DNA of 64,000 nucleotides from contig CP054186.1 of the NCBI GenBank assembly GCA_015200025.1, positions 3,088,643-3,152,642 on the forward strand, in the 5' to 3' direction. Positions 8,931 to 18,331 of this stretch are shown here, one piece after another (the first letter of the stretch is position 1; each line of letters opens with the position of its first letter). The position numbers were made by a program, and so were the translations under genes. A model generated the notes under the pieces. The model saw nothing but the letters and a program-made list of their open reading frames with translations. It did no database searches and was not told where the DNA came from. Source of the DNA: Phycisphaeraceae bacterium. Its GTDB lineage: Bacteria; Planctomycetota; Phycisphaerae; Phycisphaerales; UBA1924.

Positions 8931-11087
8931 ATGAGTCATTGGACTGGCGCGACGCTCGAGCGGATCCCCGTGACGGTCTACCCCTCGAGCGGCGAGGCGA
9001 GCCGCGCGGTGGCGGGCGAGATCGCGGCGCTGATCCGCGCCCGCGCGTCGGCGGGCAAGCGGGCGGTGCTCGGGCTGGCGACGGGGTCGACCCCGCAGGC
9101 CGTCTACGACGAGCTGGTCAGGCTCCACCGCGAGGAGGGGCTCTCGTTCAAGAACGTGGTGACGTTCAACCTCGACGAGTATTTCCCCATGCCGCCGGAG
9201 GGGCTCCAGAGTTACCGGCGGTTCATGCGGGAGTACCTCTTCGACCACGTGGACCTGGACCCCGCGAACACGCACGTCCCGGACGGGTCGATCGCGAGGG
9301 GCGCGGTGGGCGGGTACTGCGAGGGGTACGAGGCGGCGATCCGGGCCGCCGGCGGGATCGACCTTCAGCTGTTGGGGATCGGGCGCACGGGGCACATCGG
9401 GTTCAACGAGCCCGGCTCGCCGAGGGACTCGCGGACGCGGCTCATCACGCTCGATAAGGTCACGCGGATGGACGCGGCGAGCGACTTCTTCGGGGAGTGG
9501 AACGTCCCCCGGACCGCGATCACCATGGGCGTGGGCACGATCCTCGAAGCCCGGCGCGTCGTGCTGCTGGCCTTCGGGGAGCACAAGGCCCCCATCGTCA
9601 AGCGGGCCGTCGAGGGGGAGATCGATCACCACGTCTCGGCGTCGTACCTGCAGGAGCACCCCAACCGCACGTTCGTGCTGGACCCGGCCTCGGCGGCGGA
9701 GTTGACGCGGTTCAAGACGCCGTGGCTCCTGGGGCCGCTCGAGCGGTTCGGGCTCTCGTGGGACGACCGGACGACCAAGAAGGCGGTGATCTGGCTCGCG
9801 CGCGAGGTGGGCAAGCCCATCCTCAAACTGACCGACGAGGACTACAACGAGCACGGGCTGCAGGAACTGCTGCTGACGCGCGGGAGCAACCGCGGGGCGT
9901 ACGACGTGAACATCGAGGTCTTCCGCGCGGTGCAGCGGACGATCACCGGGTGGCCCGCGGGCAAGCCCTCGGCGGCGGCGGCGGCGGCGATGCGGGCGTC
10001 GTCGGCGGGGTCCAAGGGCACCCCGCGGCGGCTGGAAGGGCCCGGGGCGGCCGTGTGGCGCGGGCAGGCCATCGAGCAGGCCGCGACCAACGCCGACGCG
10101 CGGACCACGACCGACGTGTACCCCAAGCGTGCCGTGGTCTTCAGCCCGCACCCCGACGACGACGTGATCAGCATGGGCGGGACGTTCATCCGCCTCTGCG
10201 AGCAGGGGCACGAGGTCCACGTCGCGTACCAGACCTCGGGCAACATCGCCGTCTGGGACGAGAACGCCCTGCGTCACGCGGACTTCGTGGCCGAGTTCGC
10301 ACGGGCCTTCCCCGAGATCGGGCGCGACGTGGCCGAGCGGATCGAGGCGGCGGTCGAGTCGTTCATCCTGGGCAAGAAGCCGGGGGATGTGGACCCGCCC
10401 GAGCTGCAGAAGATCAAGGGGCTCATCCGCCGGACCGAGGCGAGGGCGGGGGCGAGGTACAGCGGCGTCCGCCCCGAGAACATCCACTTCCTCGACCTGC
10501 CGTTCTACGAGACCGGGCGGGTGAAGAAGAAACCCCTCGGCGAGGACGACATCCGCATCACCGTGGACCTGCTCGAGGCGGTCAAGCCTCACCAGGTCTA
10601 CGCGGCGGGCGACCTGTCGGACCCGCACGGGACGCACCGGGTCTGCCTGGCGGCGGTGACGACGGCGCTGCACCGGCTCAAGGACCGGGCGTGGATGAAG
10701 GACTGTGAGGTGTGGCTCTACCGCGGCGCGTGGCAGGAGTGGGGGGCCGACGAGATCGAGATGGCCGTCCCGCTCTCGCCCGACGAGGTGGCCCGCAAGC
10801 GCTTCGCGATCTTCAAGCACGAGAGTCAGAAGGACGAGGCCCTCTTCCCGGGGCCCAGCGACGCCCGGGAGTTCTGGCAACGGGCCGAGGAGCGCAACCG
10901 CAACACCGCGGTGCTCTACGACCGCCTGGGGCTGCCCGAGTACCAGGCGATCGAGGGGTTCGTCCGCTGGCGTCCCAGCAGCGCCGACGGGTCGCTCGAC
11001 GGTTCGTACGACGGTGCCGCGGCGTCCGCCCCGGCGGTGGTGAATGCGGCGGCCGGTGGGCCGACCGCCCGCGCGGGGTCTCGCTGA
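8931..11087 (+). CDS. nagB: Glucosamine-6-phosphate deaminase fused to a PIG-L deacetylase domain
   Basis: Two enzymes appear joined. Residues about 10-280 are NagB-like, which turns glucosamine 6-phosphate into fructose 6-phosphate and ammonia: LDEYFPM (near 80) and GRTGHIGFNEPGS (near 150, the last positions matching the active-site His loop). Residues about 400-680 are a PIG-L/LmbE-type zinc deacetylase: HPDDDVISMGG near 406 and DPHGTHR near 565. The linker (about 335-365) is Ala- and Gly-rich. The 718-residue length fits the deaminase/PIG-L fusions known from Bacteroidetes and planctomycetes. GGGAG lies eight bases before ATG 8931. In the family the second domain may deacetylate an N-acetyl sugar before deamination, but this is inference. 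It sits between two Gfo/Idh genes. Confidence 0.92.
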   Translation: MSHWTGATLERIPVTVYPSSGEASRAVAGEIAALIRARASAGKRAVLGLATGSTPQAVYDELVRLHREEGLSFKNVVTFNLDEYFPMPPEGLQSYRRFMREYLFDHVDLDPANTHVPDGSIARGAVGGYCEGYEAAIRAAGGIDLQLLGIGRTGHIGFNEPGSPRDSRTRLITLDKVTRMDAASDFFGEWNVPRTAITMGVGTILEARRVVLLAFGEHKAPIVKRAVEGEIDHHVSASYLQEHPNRTFVLDPASAAELTRFKTPWLLGPLERFGLSWDDRTTKKAVIWLAREVGKPILKLTDEDYNEHGLQELLLTRGSNRGAYDVNIEVFRAVQRTITGWPAGKPSAAAAAAMRASSAGSKGTPRRLEGPGAAVWRGQAIEQAATNADARTTTDVYPKRAVVFSPHPDDDVISMGGTFIRLCEQGHEVHVAYQTSGNIAVWDENALRHADFVAEFARAFPEIGRDVAERIEAAVESFILGKKPGDVDPPELQKIKGLIRRTEARAGARYSGVRPENIHFLDLPFYETGRVKKKPLGEDDIRITVDLLEAVKPHQVYAAGDLSDPHGTHRVCLAAVTTALHRLKDRAWMKDCEVWLYRGAWQEWGADEIEMAVPLSPDEVARKRFAIFKHESQKDEALFPGPSDAREFWQRAEERNRNTAVLYDRLGLPEYQAIEGFVRWRPSSADGSLDGSYDGAAASAPAVVNAAAGGPTARAGSR

Positions 11088-11100
11088 CGTGGGCCACGCC

Positions 11101-11934
11101 ATGAACCGGATCGCTGTCTGCTCCTGGTCGCTGCGTCCCGAATCGCCGGCGCACCTGGTCGAGTTGTGCGCGCGGGCGGGGGTCACTCGGGTGCAGGTGT
11201 GGCTCGACCCGGTGCGGGAGCGACGGTGGGCGCCCGACGAGGTCGGGAGCCTCTTCCGCGCCTCGAACATCACGCTGGTGTCGGGCATGTTCGCGCCCGC
11301 GGGCGAGGATTACTCGACGCTCGATTCGATCAAGGCCACCGGCGGGGTCAGACCGGACGCCACGTGGGAGGGCAACCAGCGCGCCGCCGAGGCCGACGCG
11401 ATCCTCGCGGCCCGGTACGGGCTCCCATTGGTCACCTTCCACGCCGGGTTTATCACCGAGGACCACCACGACCCCGAGCGAGGGGTGATCCTCGAACGGC
11501 TCCGGGCCCTCGCGATGGTGTTCGCGGCGAGGAACGTCCGCGTGGCCTTCGAGAGCGGGCAGGAGACGGCGGCCAACCTCGCCGACGCCCTCGACCGCCT
11601 CGATGAGGCGCTCCCCGAGCACGCGAGGGTTGGGGTCAACTTCGACCCGGCGAACATGATCCTCTACGGCTCGGGCGACCCGATCGCGGCGCTCGAACGG
11701 CTGATGCCGAGGGTGAGGCAGGTGCACGTCAAGGACGCCGTGCCGTCGGCCTCGCGGGGCGAGTGGGGCGAGGAGAAGCCCGCCGGGCAGGGCGCGGTGG
11801 ACTGGGCCCGTTTCTTCGGCGTGCTCAAGGACCGCGGGTACGCGGGGGATTTCGTGATCGAGCGTGAATCGGGCGTGGCGCGGGTGGACGACATCCGGCG
11901 TGCCAAGGACCTGATCCTCTCCCATCTTGGGTGA
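11101..11934 (+). CDS. Sugar phosphate isomerase/epimerase, xylose-isomerase-like TIM barrel
   Basis: A 277-residue single-domain TIM barrel of the AP-endonuclease-2 family, which includes sugar isomerases, epimerases and keto-sugar lyases using a divalent metal. Visible landmarks are the first strand IAVCSWSLR, the acidic FESGQET, GVNFDPANM, the metal-type VHVKD and the final strand FVIERE. ATG 11101 lies 13 bases after the NagB/PIG-L stop; an earlier ATG at 11044 would overlap that gene and adds only a non-homologous Arg-rich tail. The next gene starts 22 bases later. The company of Gfo/Idh oxidoreductases is the usual setting for enzymes acting on oxidised sugars, but the substrate is not readable from the sequence. 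Confidence 0.9.
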   Translation: MNRIAVCSWSLRPESPAHLVELCARAGVTRVQVWLDPVRERRWAPDEVGSLFRASNITLVSGMFAPAGEDYSTLDSIKATGGVRPDATWEGNQRAAEADAILAARYGLPLVTFHAGFITEDHHDPERGVILERLRALAMVFAARNVRVAFESGQETAANLADALDRLDEALPEHARVGVNFDPANMILYGSGDPIAALERLMPRVRQVHVKDAVPSASRGEWGEEKPAGQGAVDWARFFGVLKDRGYAGDFVIERESGVARVDDIRRAKDLILSHLG

Positions 11935-11956
11935 ACGCGCGGGCGGGAGCATCGGC

Positions 11957-13006
11957 ATGAGCGAGATCGGTGTCGGTGTCATCGGCCTGGGGTTCATGGG
12001 CAAGACGCACCTGGGCGCCTACGCGAAGGCGGCGGCCTCGGGCGTCCCCTGCCGCGTCGTCGCGGTGTCCGACCGTGACCCCGAGGGGGCCTTGACGCGG
12101 GCGGCGGCGGGAAACCTCGACACGGGATCGGGCCCGGCGGTCCCGCCCGGGGCGAGGCGGTACCGCGAGGCGATGGGCCTGCTCGCGGACCCGGCGGTGG
12201 ACCTGGTGAGCGTGTGCACGCCGACGGACACGCACGCCACGCTCGCGCTCGCGGCGCTCCGCGCGGGCAAGCACGTGGTCGTCGAGAAGCCCCTCGCGCT
12301 GACGACGGCGGAAGTACGGGCCATCGCCGAGGAGTCGGCCCGCCGGCCCGGGCAGGTGTGCATGCCGGGGATGGTCATGCGGTTCTGGCCCGGGTGGCCC
12401 TGGCTCAAGGAACGGATCGACGAGGCCCGCCGCGGCGGGGGATCCTTCGGCGCCTTCGTCGGGCTGACGCTCCAGCGTCTGGGCGCGGGACCGACCTGGA
12501 ACCCCGGGTTCTACCGCGACCCCTCCCGCACCGGCGGGGCCCTGACCGACCTGCACGTCCACGACGTGGACTTCCTGTGCTGGTGCCTGGGCATCCCCGA
12601 GCGGGTCGATTCGGCCGGTACCCTCGATCACGTCACGACGGTTTACCGCTACGGCGCGGCAGGTCCGCACCACGCCGCGGCGCAGGGCGGGTGGGGATTG
12701 GCCCCGGGCTTCCCCTTCGCGATCCGCTACACGGCGATGTTCGATCGGGCGACGGCGGTGTTCGACCTCGCCGCCACGCCCGCGCTGACGCTCTACCGCG
12801 ACAGGCGGGCCGAACACCCGGACGTCCCCCGAGAGTCGGCGTACGACCTGGAGATCCTGCACGCGCTCGGGGCGGTGGCCTCGGCGAAGCGTCGCGAGAC
12901 CTTCGAGTTGCGTGCGACGGTGGCGGACGCGCTGGCGGCGTCGCGCGTGCTGGACGCGGAGCGGGCGAGCCTCGCGAGCGGCAGGCCCGAATCGGTCGCG
13001 CCCTGA
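11957..13006 (+). CDS. Gfo/Idh/MocA family oxidoreductase
   Basis: Second sugar dehydrogenase of this family in the block, 349 residues from ATG 11957 (an earlier start at 11927 would overlap the isomerase gene). The nucleotide-binding motif is VIGLGFMGKTH, the second family motif is VVEKPLALT, and TDLHVHDVDFL supplies the catalytic-type His/Asp pair. It is the last gene of the 7.9-13 kb unit and is followed by an inverted repeat shared with a convergent gene. The first family member at 7883 is clearly different in sequence, so these are two distinct activities and not a recent duplication. Confidence 0.93.
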   Translation: MSEIGVGVIGLGFMGKTHLGAYAKAAASGVPCRVVAVSDRDPEGALTRAAAGNLDTGSGPAVPPGARRYREAMGLLADPAVDLVSVCTPTDTHATLALAALRAGKHVVVEKPLALTTAEVRAIAEESARRPGQVCMPGMVMRFWPGWPWLKERIDEARRGGGSFGAFVGLTLQRLGAGPTWNPGFYRDPSRTGGALTDLHVHDVDFLCWCLGIPERVDSAGTLDHVTTVYRYGAAGPHHAAAQGGWGLAPGFPFAIRYTAMFDRATAVFDLAATPALTLYRDRRAEHPDVPRESAYDLEILHALGAVASAKRRETFELRATVADALAASRVLDAERASLASGRPESVAP

Positions 13007-13012
13007 TCCAAA

Positions 13013-13042
13013 GAGGCCGGCCCCCTCGCGGAGACCGGCCTC
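13013..13042. terminator. Convergent inverted repeat, likely bidirectional terminator
   Basis: GAGGCCGG at 13013-13020 pairs perfectly with CCGGCCTC at 13035-13042 around a 14-base loop. It lies exactly between the stops of two convergent genes. On the minus strand the stem is followed by TTT, on the plus strand by no T-run, so it probably serves the leftward gene best. Confidence 0.65.
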
Positions 13043-13065
13043 GGATACGGCCTTCTGGACGCGGG

Positions 13066-14166
13066 TTAGCGCGTGGACTTCTTCGAGCGGTATTCCTCGA
13101 GGGCCGGACGGAGTTCGTCCTTCATCCGATCCGGCGCCTTCTCGATCGCCATCTCCTGGAAGTGGATGGCCTTCTCGACATCGCCCTTAAGGAACCACAC
13201 GCGGGCCAGCGTGTCGAGGATCGCCCCGTCCTGGCTCTTGGTCAGCTCGACGGCCTTCTCGGCGGCCCGCAGCGCCAGGTCCAGGTCCTTGGTCTTGACC
13301 GTCCCCTCAGGATCGACGATCGTCCACGCGATCTGGTTGAGGGCCATCGTGTCCTTCATCGCGATCGCCTTGTCGACGGCCTTGCCCCCCAGAGCGTAGG
13401 CCTCCTGATAATGACCGCCCGCCAGGTACGTCACGAACTTGCGGTCGTTCATCGTCCGGGCGATCGCGGGGTAGTCTTTCTCGGCCTTCTCCCACGCGGC
13501 CTTCCCGCCCTTGGGGTCCGTGCCCATCAGTCGGGCGGCCTCGGTGAAGGCCTTCCCGGCCGCGTCGAGCATCTTGGGCCCCTCGACGATGTCCCACTTG
13601 CCTTCCACGACCTGCTCGAGCACCGGGTCGAGCTGCATCGGGTGCCCCATCCATGCGATCTTCCCGTCCTTATCGACGACGAACGCCGAGGGGATCCCGC
13701 GCCGCCCGGCGGCCTTCATCCACGCCTCGTCCGTCGCCTTGGCGCCCCCGTCGTAGGCGACGGTGTAGGCCATCCGGTCGGGCTCGGCCTTCACGAAATC
13801 CTCGACTTTTTTGAGCGTGGCGTCGTCGAACTTGCTGTCCTCCCAGATGTTCACCCCGATGATCGTGACGCCCTTGTCCTTGTACTGTTTCTGCAGGTAA
13901 GAGATGTGCGGCATCGAGGAGATGCACGGCCCGCACCACGTCGCCCAGAACTCGACGACGTAGACCTTCCCCTTCTCGAACCCGGTCACGGGCTCGCCCT
14001 TGAGGAAACGCTCGACCTTGAGGGCCGGGGCGCGGTCGCCGACCTTGAGCGTGTCCGCCTTGACCTCTTCCTTGACGGGCTGTGCGCCCGACGCGGGCTG
14101 ACCCTGGCCCCACGCCGCGCCCGCGAACACCACCAACGCCGCGATCCCGAGTACCGTGCGATTCAT
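13066..14166 (-). CDS. Secreted TlpA/ResA-like thioredoxin with helical C-terminal repeats
   Basis: An exported thiol-disulfide protein. A signal peptide (MNRTVLGIAALVVFAGAAWG) opens the protein when the start is ATG 14166; a longer frame upstream adds only Arg-rich residues. The thioredoxin domain spans about 40-190 with the redox motif WCGPC in FWATWCGPCISSMP and the cis-proline loop RRGIPSAFVVD. The C-terminal 150 residues contain repeating Ala- and Lys-rich helices (LALRAAEKAVEL, KAIHFQEMAIEKAP) that resemble TPR units. A TAATAT box lies upstream near 14235 and a GGAGA before the start. Its partner is unknown; it may reduce periplasmic cysteines or act in envelope stress. Standing next to hrpA looks accidental. 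Confidence 0.9.
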   Translation of the reverse strand: MNRTVLGIAALVVFAGAAWGQGQPASGAQPVKEEVKADTLKVGDRAPALKVERFLKGEPVTGFEKGKVYVVEFWATWCGPCISSMPHISYLQKQYKDKGVTIIGVNIWEDSKFDDATLKKVEDFVKAEPDRMAYTVAYDGGAKATDEAWMKAAGRRGIPSAFVVDKDGKIAWMGHPMQLDPVLEQVVEGKWDIVEGPKMLDAAGKAFTEAARLMGTDPKGGKAAWEKAEKDYPAIARTMNDRKFVTYLAGGHYQEAYALGGKAVDKAIAMKDTMALNQIAWTIVDPEGTVKTKDLDLALRAAEKAVELTKSQDGAILDTLARVWFLKGDVEKAIHFQEMAIEKAPDRMKDELRPALEEYRSKKSTR

Positions 14167-14334
14167 GGCCGATCTCCACGCCCGGCGTCCGCGGCGTCGC
14201 AACGTGACGGCGGCCGCGGCCGGGGCTCCCCGATATTAGGTGCCCATGCCGTTCGAACGTTCCCGCGCGTCGCGGGGGTACGAACGGGATGCGTACCGGA
14301 CGGGACGAGGCCGCCCGCGTAGCCTCTCCCCGCC

Positions 14335-17300
14335 GTGCACGAGCGACTCCGCCAACTCGCCCGCGACCTCCACGGGTGCCTGGTCACCGACCGGTTCCGG
14401 ATCGCGCGCCGGCTGCGCGAACTCCAATCCCTCGCCCCACAGCCCGCGGGGCCCGCCGCGGAGGCCCCCGGCCCGGCCCGCGAGGTCCGGGACCTCGCAC
14501 GAGAGATCGCCCGATGCCGCGAGCTCGCCCGCCAGCGGGCGGCCCGCCTCCCCGTCCCGACCTACCCCGAAGACCTCCCCGTCAGCCAGCGTCGCGCGGA
14601 GATCGCCGAGGCGATCCGGGCCAACCAGGTGGTGGTTGTGTGCGGGGAGACCGGCAGCGGCAAGACCACGCAGCTCCCCAAGATCTGCATCGACGCCGGG
14701 CGAGGGCGCACGGGGCTGATCGGTCACACTCAGCCCCGCCGCGTGGCGGCCCGGTCGGTGGCCCAGCGGATCGCCGACGAGCTGGGGACGCCCCTGGGAG
14801 AAACAGTCGGGTACAAGGTCCGGTTCGGGGACAAGACCTCGCCCAGGACCATGATCAAGGTGATGACCGACGGGATCCTGCTCACCGAGACGCAACACGA
14901 CCGCCCGCTGGCCCACTACGACACGCTCATCATCGACGAGGCCCACGAGCGCTCGCTCAACATCGACTTCCTCCTCGGGTACCTCCGCCACCTCCTCCCG
15001 AGGCGCCCCGACCTCAAGGTCGTCATCACGTCCGCGACCATCGACCCCGCGCGATTCTCCGATCACTTCTTCAAATGCCCCGTCATCGAGGTCTCGGGGC
15101 GCACGTACCCCGTCGAGGTCCGCTACCGCCCGCTGGCCGCGCAGTCTTCCGACGACGACGACCTGCGCCTCGAGGAGGGCGTCCGGCACGCGGTCCGCGA
15201 GCTCAGCGCCGAGGGCGGCGGTGACATCCTCGTCTTCTTGCCCGGCGAACGCGAGATCCGCCTCGCGGCCGAGGACCTCGCCCAGAACACGCCCCCGGGC
15301 ACCCAGATCCTCCCGCTGTACGCGAGGCTGTCGGCGTCCGAGCAGCAGCGCGTCTTCGAGCCGCACCCGCCCTCGGTCCGCCGGATCATCCTCGCGACGA
15401 ATGTCGCCGAGACGAGCCTGACGGTCCCCGGGGTCCGCTCCGTCATCGACTCGGGGCTCGCGAGAATGTCCCGTTACAGCACGGGCACCAAGGTGCAGAG
15501 GCTCCCCGTCGAGGCGATCTCCCGGGCCTCCGCCGACCAGCGCTCGGGCCGCTGCGGGCGGCTGGGGCCCGGCGTGACGATCCGCCTCTACGCCCAGGAT
15601 GACTACCTCACGAGGGACCGCTTCACCACGCCCGAGATCCTCCGGTCCAACCTCGCCTCGGTCATCCTCCAGATGACGGCGCTGCGGCTCGGACGCCCCG
15701 ACGACTTCCCCTTCATCGACCCGCCCGAAGGGCGCATGATCCGCGACGGGTACGACACCCTCCGCGAACTGGGCGCCATCGACCACGACCTGAAGATCAC
15801 GCCGCTGGGCGTGAGGCTGGCCAAGCTCCCCATCGACCCCAGGCTCGGCCGGATGATCCTGGCGGCGCACGACGAGAACTGCCTGTCCGAGGTGCTGGTG
15901 ATCGCGTCGGCCCTCGCGTCCGACGACCCCCGCGAGCGCCCCGCCGACCTGGCGGAGAAGGCCGACGCCGCCCACGAGCCCTTCGACGACCCCGAGAGCG
16001 ATTTCATCGCCCTGCTCAACCTCTGGCGGACGGCCAAGGACCTCGAAGCCACGCTCTCCTCGGGCAAACTCCGCAAGTGGTGCCGCCAGAACTTCGTCAG
16101 CTACCTCAAACTCCGCGAATGGTCCTCCACGCACGACCAACTGTCGCGTCTGGCGGCCCAGCTCTCCCTGCGCGCGAACCAGTCCCCGGCCCACCGAGAC
16201 AACATCCACCGGGCCCTTCTCGCGGGGCTGCTGACCAACATCGGACGCAAGAACGACGGATCGCACGGGGTCAAGCCCGAGGGGGCCGCCGACGGGGCGG
16301 CCGGGGGCGGCGGCGCTGGTGGGGGGGGCGGGGGCGGGTATCTCGGGTGCCGGGGGATCCGCTTCCACATCTTCCCCGGGTCGGCGCTCTTCCGCAAAGG
16401 CCCCGCGTACGTGATGGCCGCGGAACTCGTGCAGACCTCCAGGCTCTACGCCCGCGACGTGGCCCGGATCGATCCGGTCTGGGTCGAGACCGTCGGCGCC
16501 CACCTCGTCAAGCGTCAGTACAGCGAGCCGGCCTGGGACCAGGACGCCGGCGCCGTTTTCGCCTACGAGAAAGTCACCCTCTTCGGGCTCGAGGTCGTCT
16601 CGAAGCGCCGCGTCCACTACGGCCCGATCGACCCCCCCGCGGCCCGCGAGATCTTCATCCAGTCCGCCCTCGTCGAGCGGGCCTATGCCTCGCCCGCGCC
16701 CTTCTGGTCACACAACGCCGCGCTCCTCGACTCCCTCCAGAGGAAAGCCGACAAGGCCCGGCGTGCCGATCTGGCCCCGGACCTCGGCCTGGTCTTCGCC
16801 TTCTATGCACGCCGCCTGCCGCCGACCGTCTTCAACACCGTCACCCTCGACTTGTGGCGCAAGGAGACCGAGCGCAAGAACCCCCGCGTGCTCTTTATGG
16901 CCGAGGGCGACCTGACGCCCCCCGATGCCCCGAAGGTCTCGCCCGATCAGTACCCCGACGCGATGGAGACTTTCGGCACCCGCCTCCGCATCGCGTACCG
17001 CTTCGACACCGCCAAGCCCGACGACGGGCTGACGCTCGACGTCCCCCTGGAATCCCTCCACCAGGTCGACCCCGCGCGCTGCGAATGGCTCGTCCCCGGG
17101 CTGGTGGGGGAGAAGGTCCGGGCGATCCTCGAATCGCTCCCCAAGACGGTCCGTCAGTCCCTCGGGCCGCCCGCCACGCTCGCGGAGCAGGTCGCCCGCG
17201 GGATGCCCTTCGGGGAGGGCGACTTCCTCGAGTCCGTGCGTGCGGCGTTGCGACGGGCCGCGGGCGTCGACGTCCCGCGTACCGCCCTGGCGGGGGCGAA

Positions 17301-18321
17301 CCTCCCGCTCCACCTGCGCATGAACTACCGCGTCACCGACGCGAAAGGCCAGACGCTCGCCGAGTCGCGCGACCTCGATCACCTCCGGCGCACGCTCGGC
17401 GAGCGGGCCCGCGGGGCGTTCGTCAAGGCGGCCTCGACCACGCTGGCCCGAGACCGTATCACCGACTGGGATTTCGATTCGCTGCCGGATCGGGTCGACC
17501 TCAAACGCGGCGGGACCACCCTCGCCGCGTACCCCGCGATCCAGGATCAGGGCGCGTCGGTGTCCATCATCGTCCTCGAATCACCCGCCGAGGCGGCCGG
17601 GGTCACCAGGCTCGGCGTCCGCCGCCTCTTCATCCTCTCGGCCCGCGACGAGATCGACTTCGCCATCCGCACCCTCCCCGGACGTGACCGCCTCGCGATG
17701 CTCTACGCCCCCCTGGGCTCCCCCGCCGACCTCCGCGAGGAACTGGCGGCGATCATCGCCGAGCGGGCGTTCATGTCTGGGCTCCCGACGCCCAGGTCGC
17801 GCGACGCGTTCGTGCGCGCGCTGCGCGAACGCTGGGACGCCGTCCGTCCCACGGCGATGTCCACGGCGCCCGTGCTCGACCAGGTCCTCGCGCTCCACCA
17901 CCAGTTGCAACTGAGACTTTCCCAGAAACTCCCGCCCGCCTGGGGTGAGTCGGTCCGGGATATCCGACTCCATGCGCTGCTGCTGGTCCACAAGGGCTCG
18001 CTCTCGTCAACCCCGTGGGAGCACGTGGCGCAGATGCCGCGCTACTTGGCGGCGTCGTTGCACCGGCTGGGGAAGCTGCAGACGGGGGGTGTTGAGCGGG
18101 ACGCGCGGGCGATGGGCGAGATGGCGGATTTGTGGCGGGAATACCTCACGCGGGTGGACGCGGCGAACCGTTCCGGGAGGCCGGACGGGGGGTTGTCGCC
18201 GTTCAAGTGGATGCTGGAGGAACTGCGGGTGTCGCTGTTCGCGCAGGAGCTTGGGACGGCGTACCCGGTGTCGCCCAAGCGGGTGCGGGCGGCGTTGGAG
18301 GCCGGGGGGGGTCGGGCGTAG
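14335..18321 (+). CDS. hrpA: ATP-dependent RNA helicase HrpA (DEAH box)
   Basis: A DEAH-box helicase acting on RNA, 1328 residues, close to the 1300 of Escherichia coli HrpA. Walker A is GETGSGKTTQ (about 104-112), the name-giving DEAH is at 201-204, SAT follows near 230, and the QxxGRxGR-like motif reads DQRSGRCGRLG. Ratchet and OB-like regions lie in the middle, and the C-terminal third matches the DUF3418 region found only in HrpA-type proteins. A run of mostly Gly (about 656-669) interrupts the middle of the protein, a low-complexity loop not typical of the family. The GTG start at 14335 follows a TAGCCT box by nine bases with no Shine-Dalgarno, so the mRNA may be leaderless or nearly so. 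It ends 10 bases from the convergent hutU stop. Confidence 0.94.
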   Translation: MHERLRQLARDLHGCLVTDRFRIARRLRELQSLAPQPAGPAAEAPGPAREVRDLAREIARCRELARQRAARLPVPTYPEDLPVSQRRAEIAEAIRANQVVVVCGETGSGKTTQLPKICIDAGRGRTGLIGHTQPRRVAARSVAQRIADELGTPLGETVGYKVRFGDKTSPRTMIKVMTDGILLTETQHDRPLAHYDTLIIDEAHERSLNIDFLLGYLRHLLPRRPDLKVVITSATIDPARFSDHFFKCPVIEVSGRTYPVEVRYRPLAAQSSDDDDLRLEEGVRHAVRELSAEGGGDILVFLPGEREIRLAAEDLAQNTPPGTQILPLYARLSASEQQRVFEPHPPSVRRIILATNVAETSLTVPGVRSVIDSGLARMSRYSTGTKVQRLPVEAISRASADQRSGRCGRLGPGVTIRLYAQDDYLTRDRFTTPEILRSNLASVILQMTALRLGRPDDFPFIDPPEGRMIRDGYDTLRELGAIDHDLKITPLGVRLAKLPIDPRLGRMILAAHDENCLSEVLVIASALASDDPRERPADLAEKADAAHEPFDDPESDFIALLNLWRTAKDLEATLSSGKLRKWCRQNFVSYLKLREWSSTHDQLSRLAAQLSLRANQSPAHRDNIHRALLAGLLTNIGRKNDGSHGVKPEGAADGAAGGGGAGGGGGGGYLGCRGIRFHIFPGSALFRKGPAYVMAAELVQTSRLYARDVARIDPVWVETVGAHLVKRQYSEPAWDQDAGAVFAYEKVTLFGLEVVSKRRVHYGPIDPPAAREIFIQSALVERAYASPAPFWSHNAALLDSLQRKADKARRADLAPDLGLVFAFYARRLPPTVFNTVTLDLWRKETERKNPRVLFMAEGDLTPPDAPKVSPDQYPDAMETFGTRLRIAYRFDTAKPDDGLTLDVPLESLHQVDPARCEWLVPGLVGEKVRAILESLPKTVRQSLGPPATLAEQVARGMPFGEGDFLESVRAALRRAAGVDVPRTALAGANLPLHLRMNYRVTDAKGQTLAESRDLDHLRRTLGERARGAFVKAASTTLARDRITDWDFDSLPDRVDLKRGGTTLAAYPAIQDQGASVSIIVLESPAEAAGVTRLGVRRLFILSARDEIDFAIRTLPGRDRLAMLYAPLGSPADLREELAAIIAERAFMSGLPTPRSRDAFVRALRERWDAVRPTAMSTAPVLDQVLALHHQLQLRLSQKLPPAWGESVRDIRLHALLLVHKGSLSSTPWEHVAQMPRYLAASLHRLGKLQTGGVERDARAMGEMADLWREYLTRVDAANRSGRPDGGLSPFKWMLEELRVSLFAQELGTAYPVSPKRVRAALEAGGGRA

Positions 18322-18331
18322 GGGCGTGCGG

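Noticed and set aside
8700..11288. 862-residue open frame opposite the NagB/PIG-L gene
   Set aside because: Antisense shadow: low-complexity Arg/Gly/Pro sequence, while the plus strand encodes clear catalytic motifs.
14236..16617. 793-residue open frame opposite hrpA
   Set aside because: Shadow of HrpA; composition Gly/Asp/Val/Pro-rich without homology.
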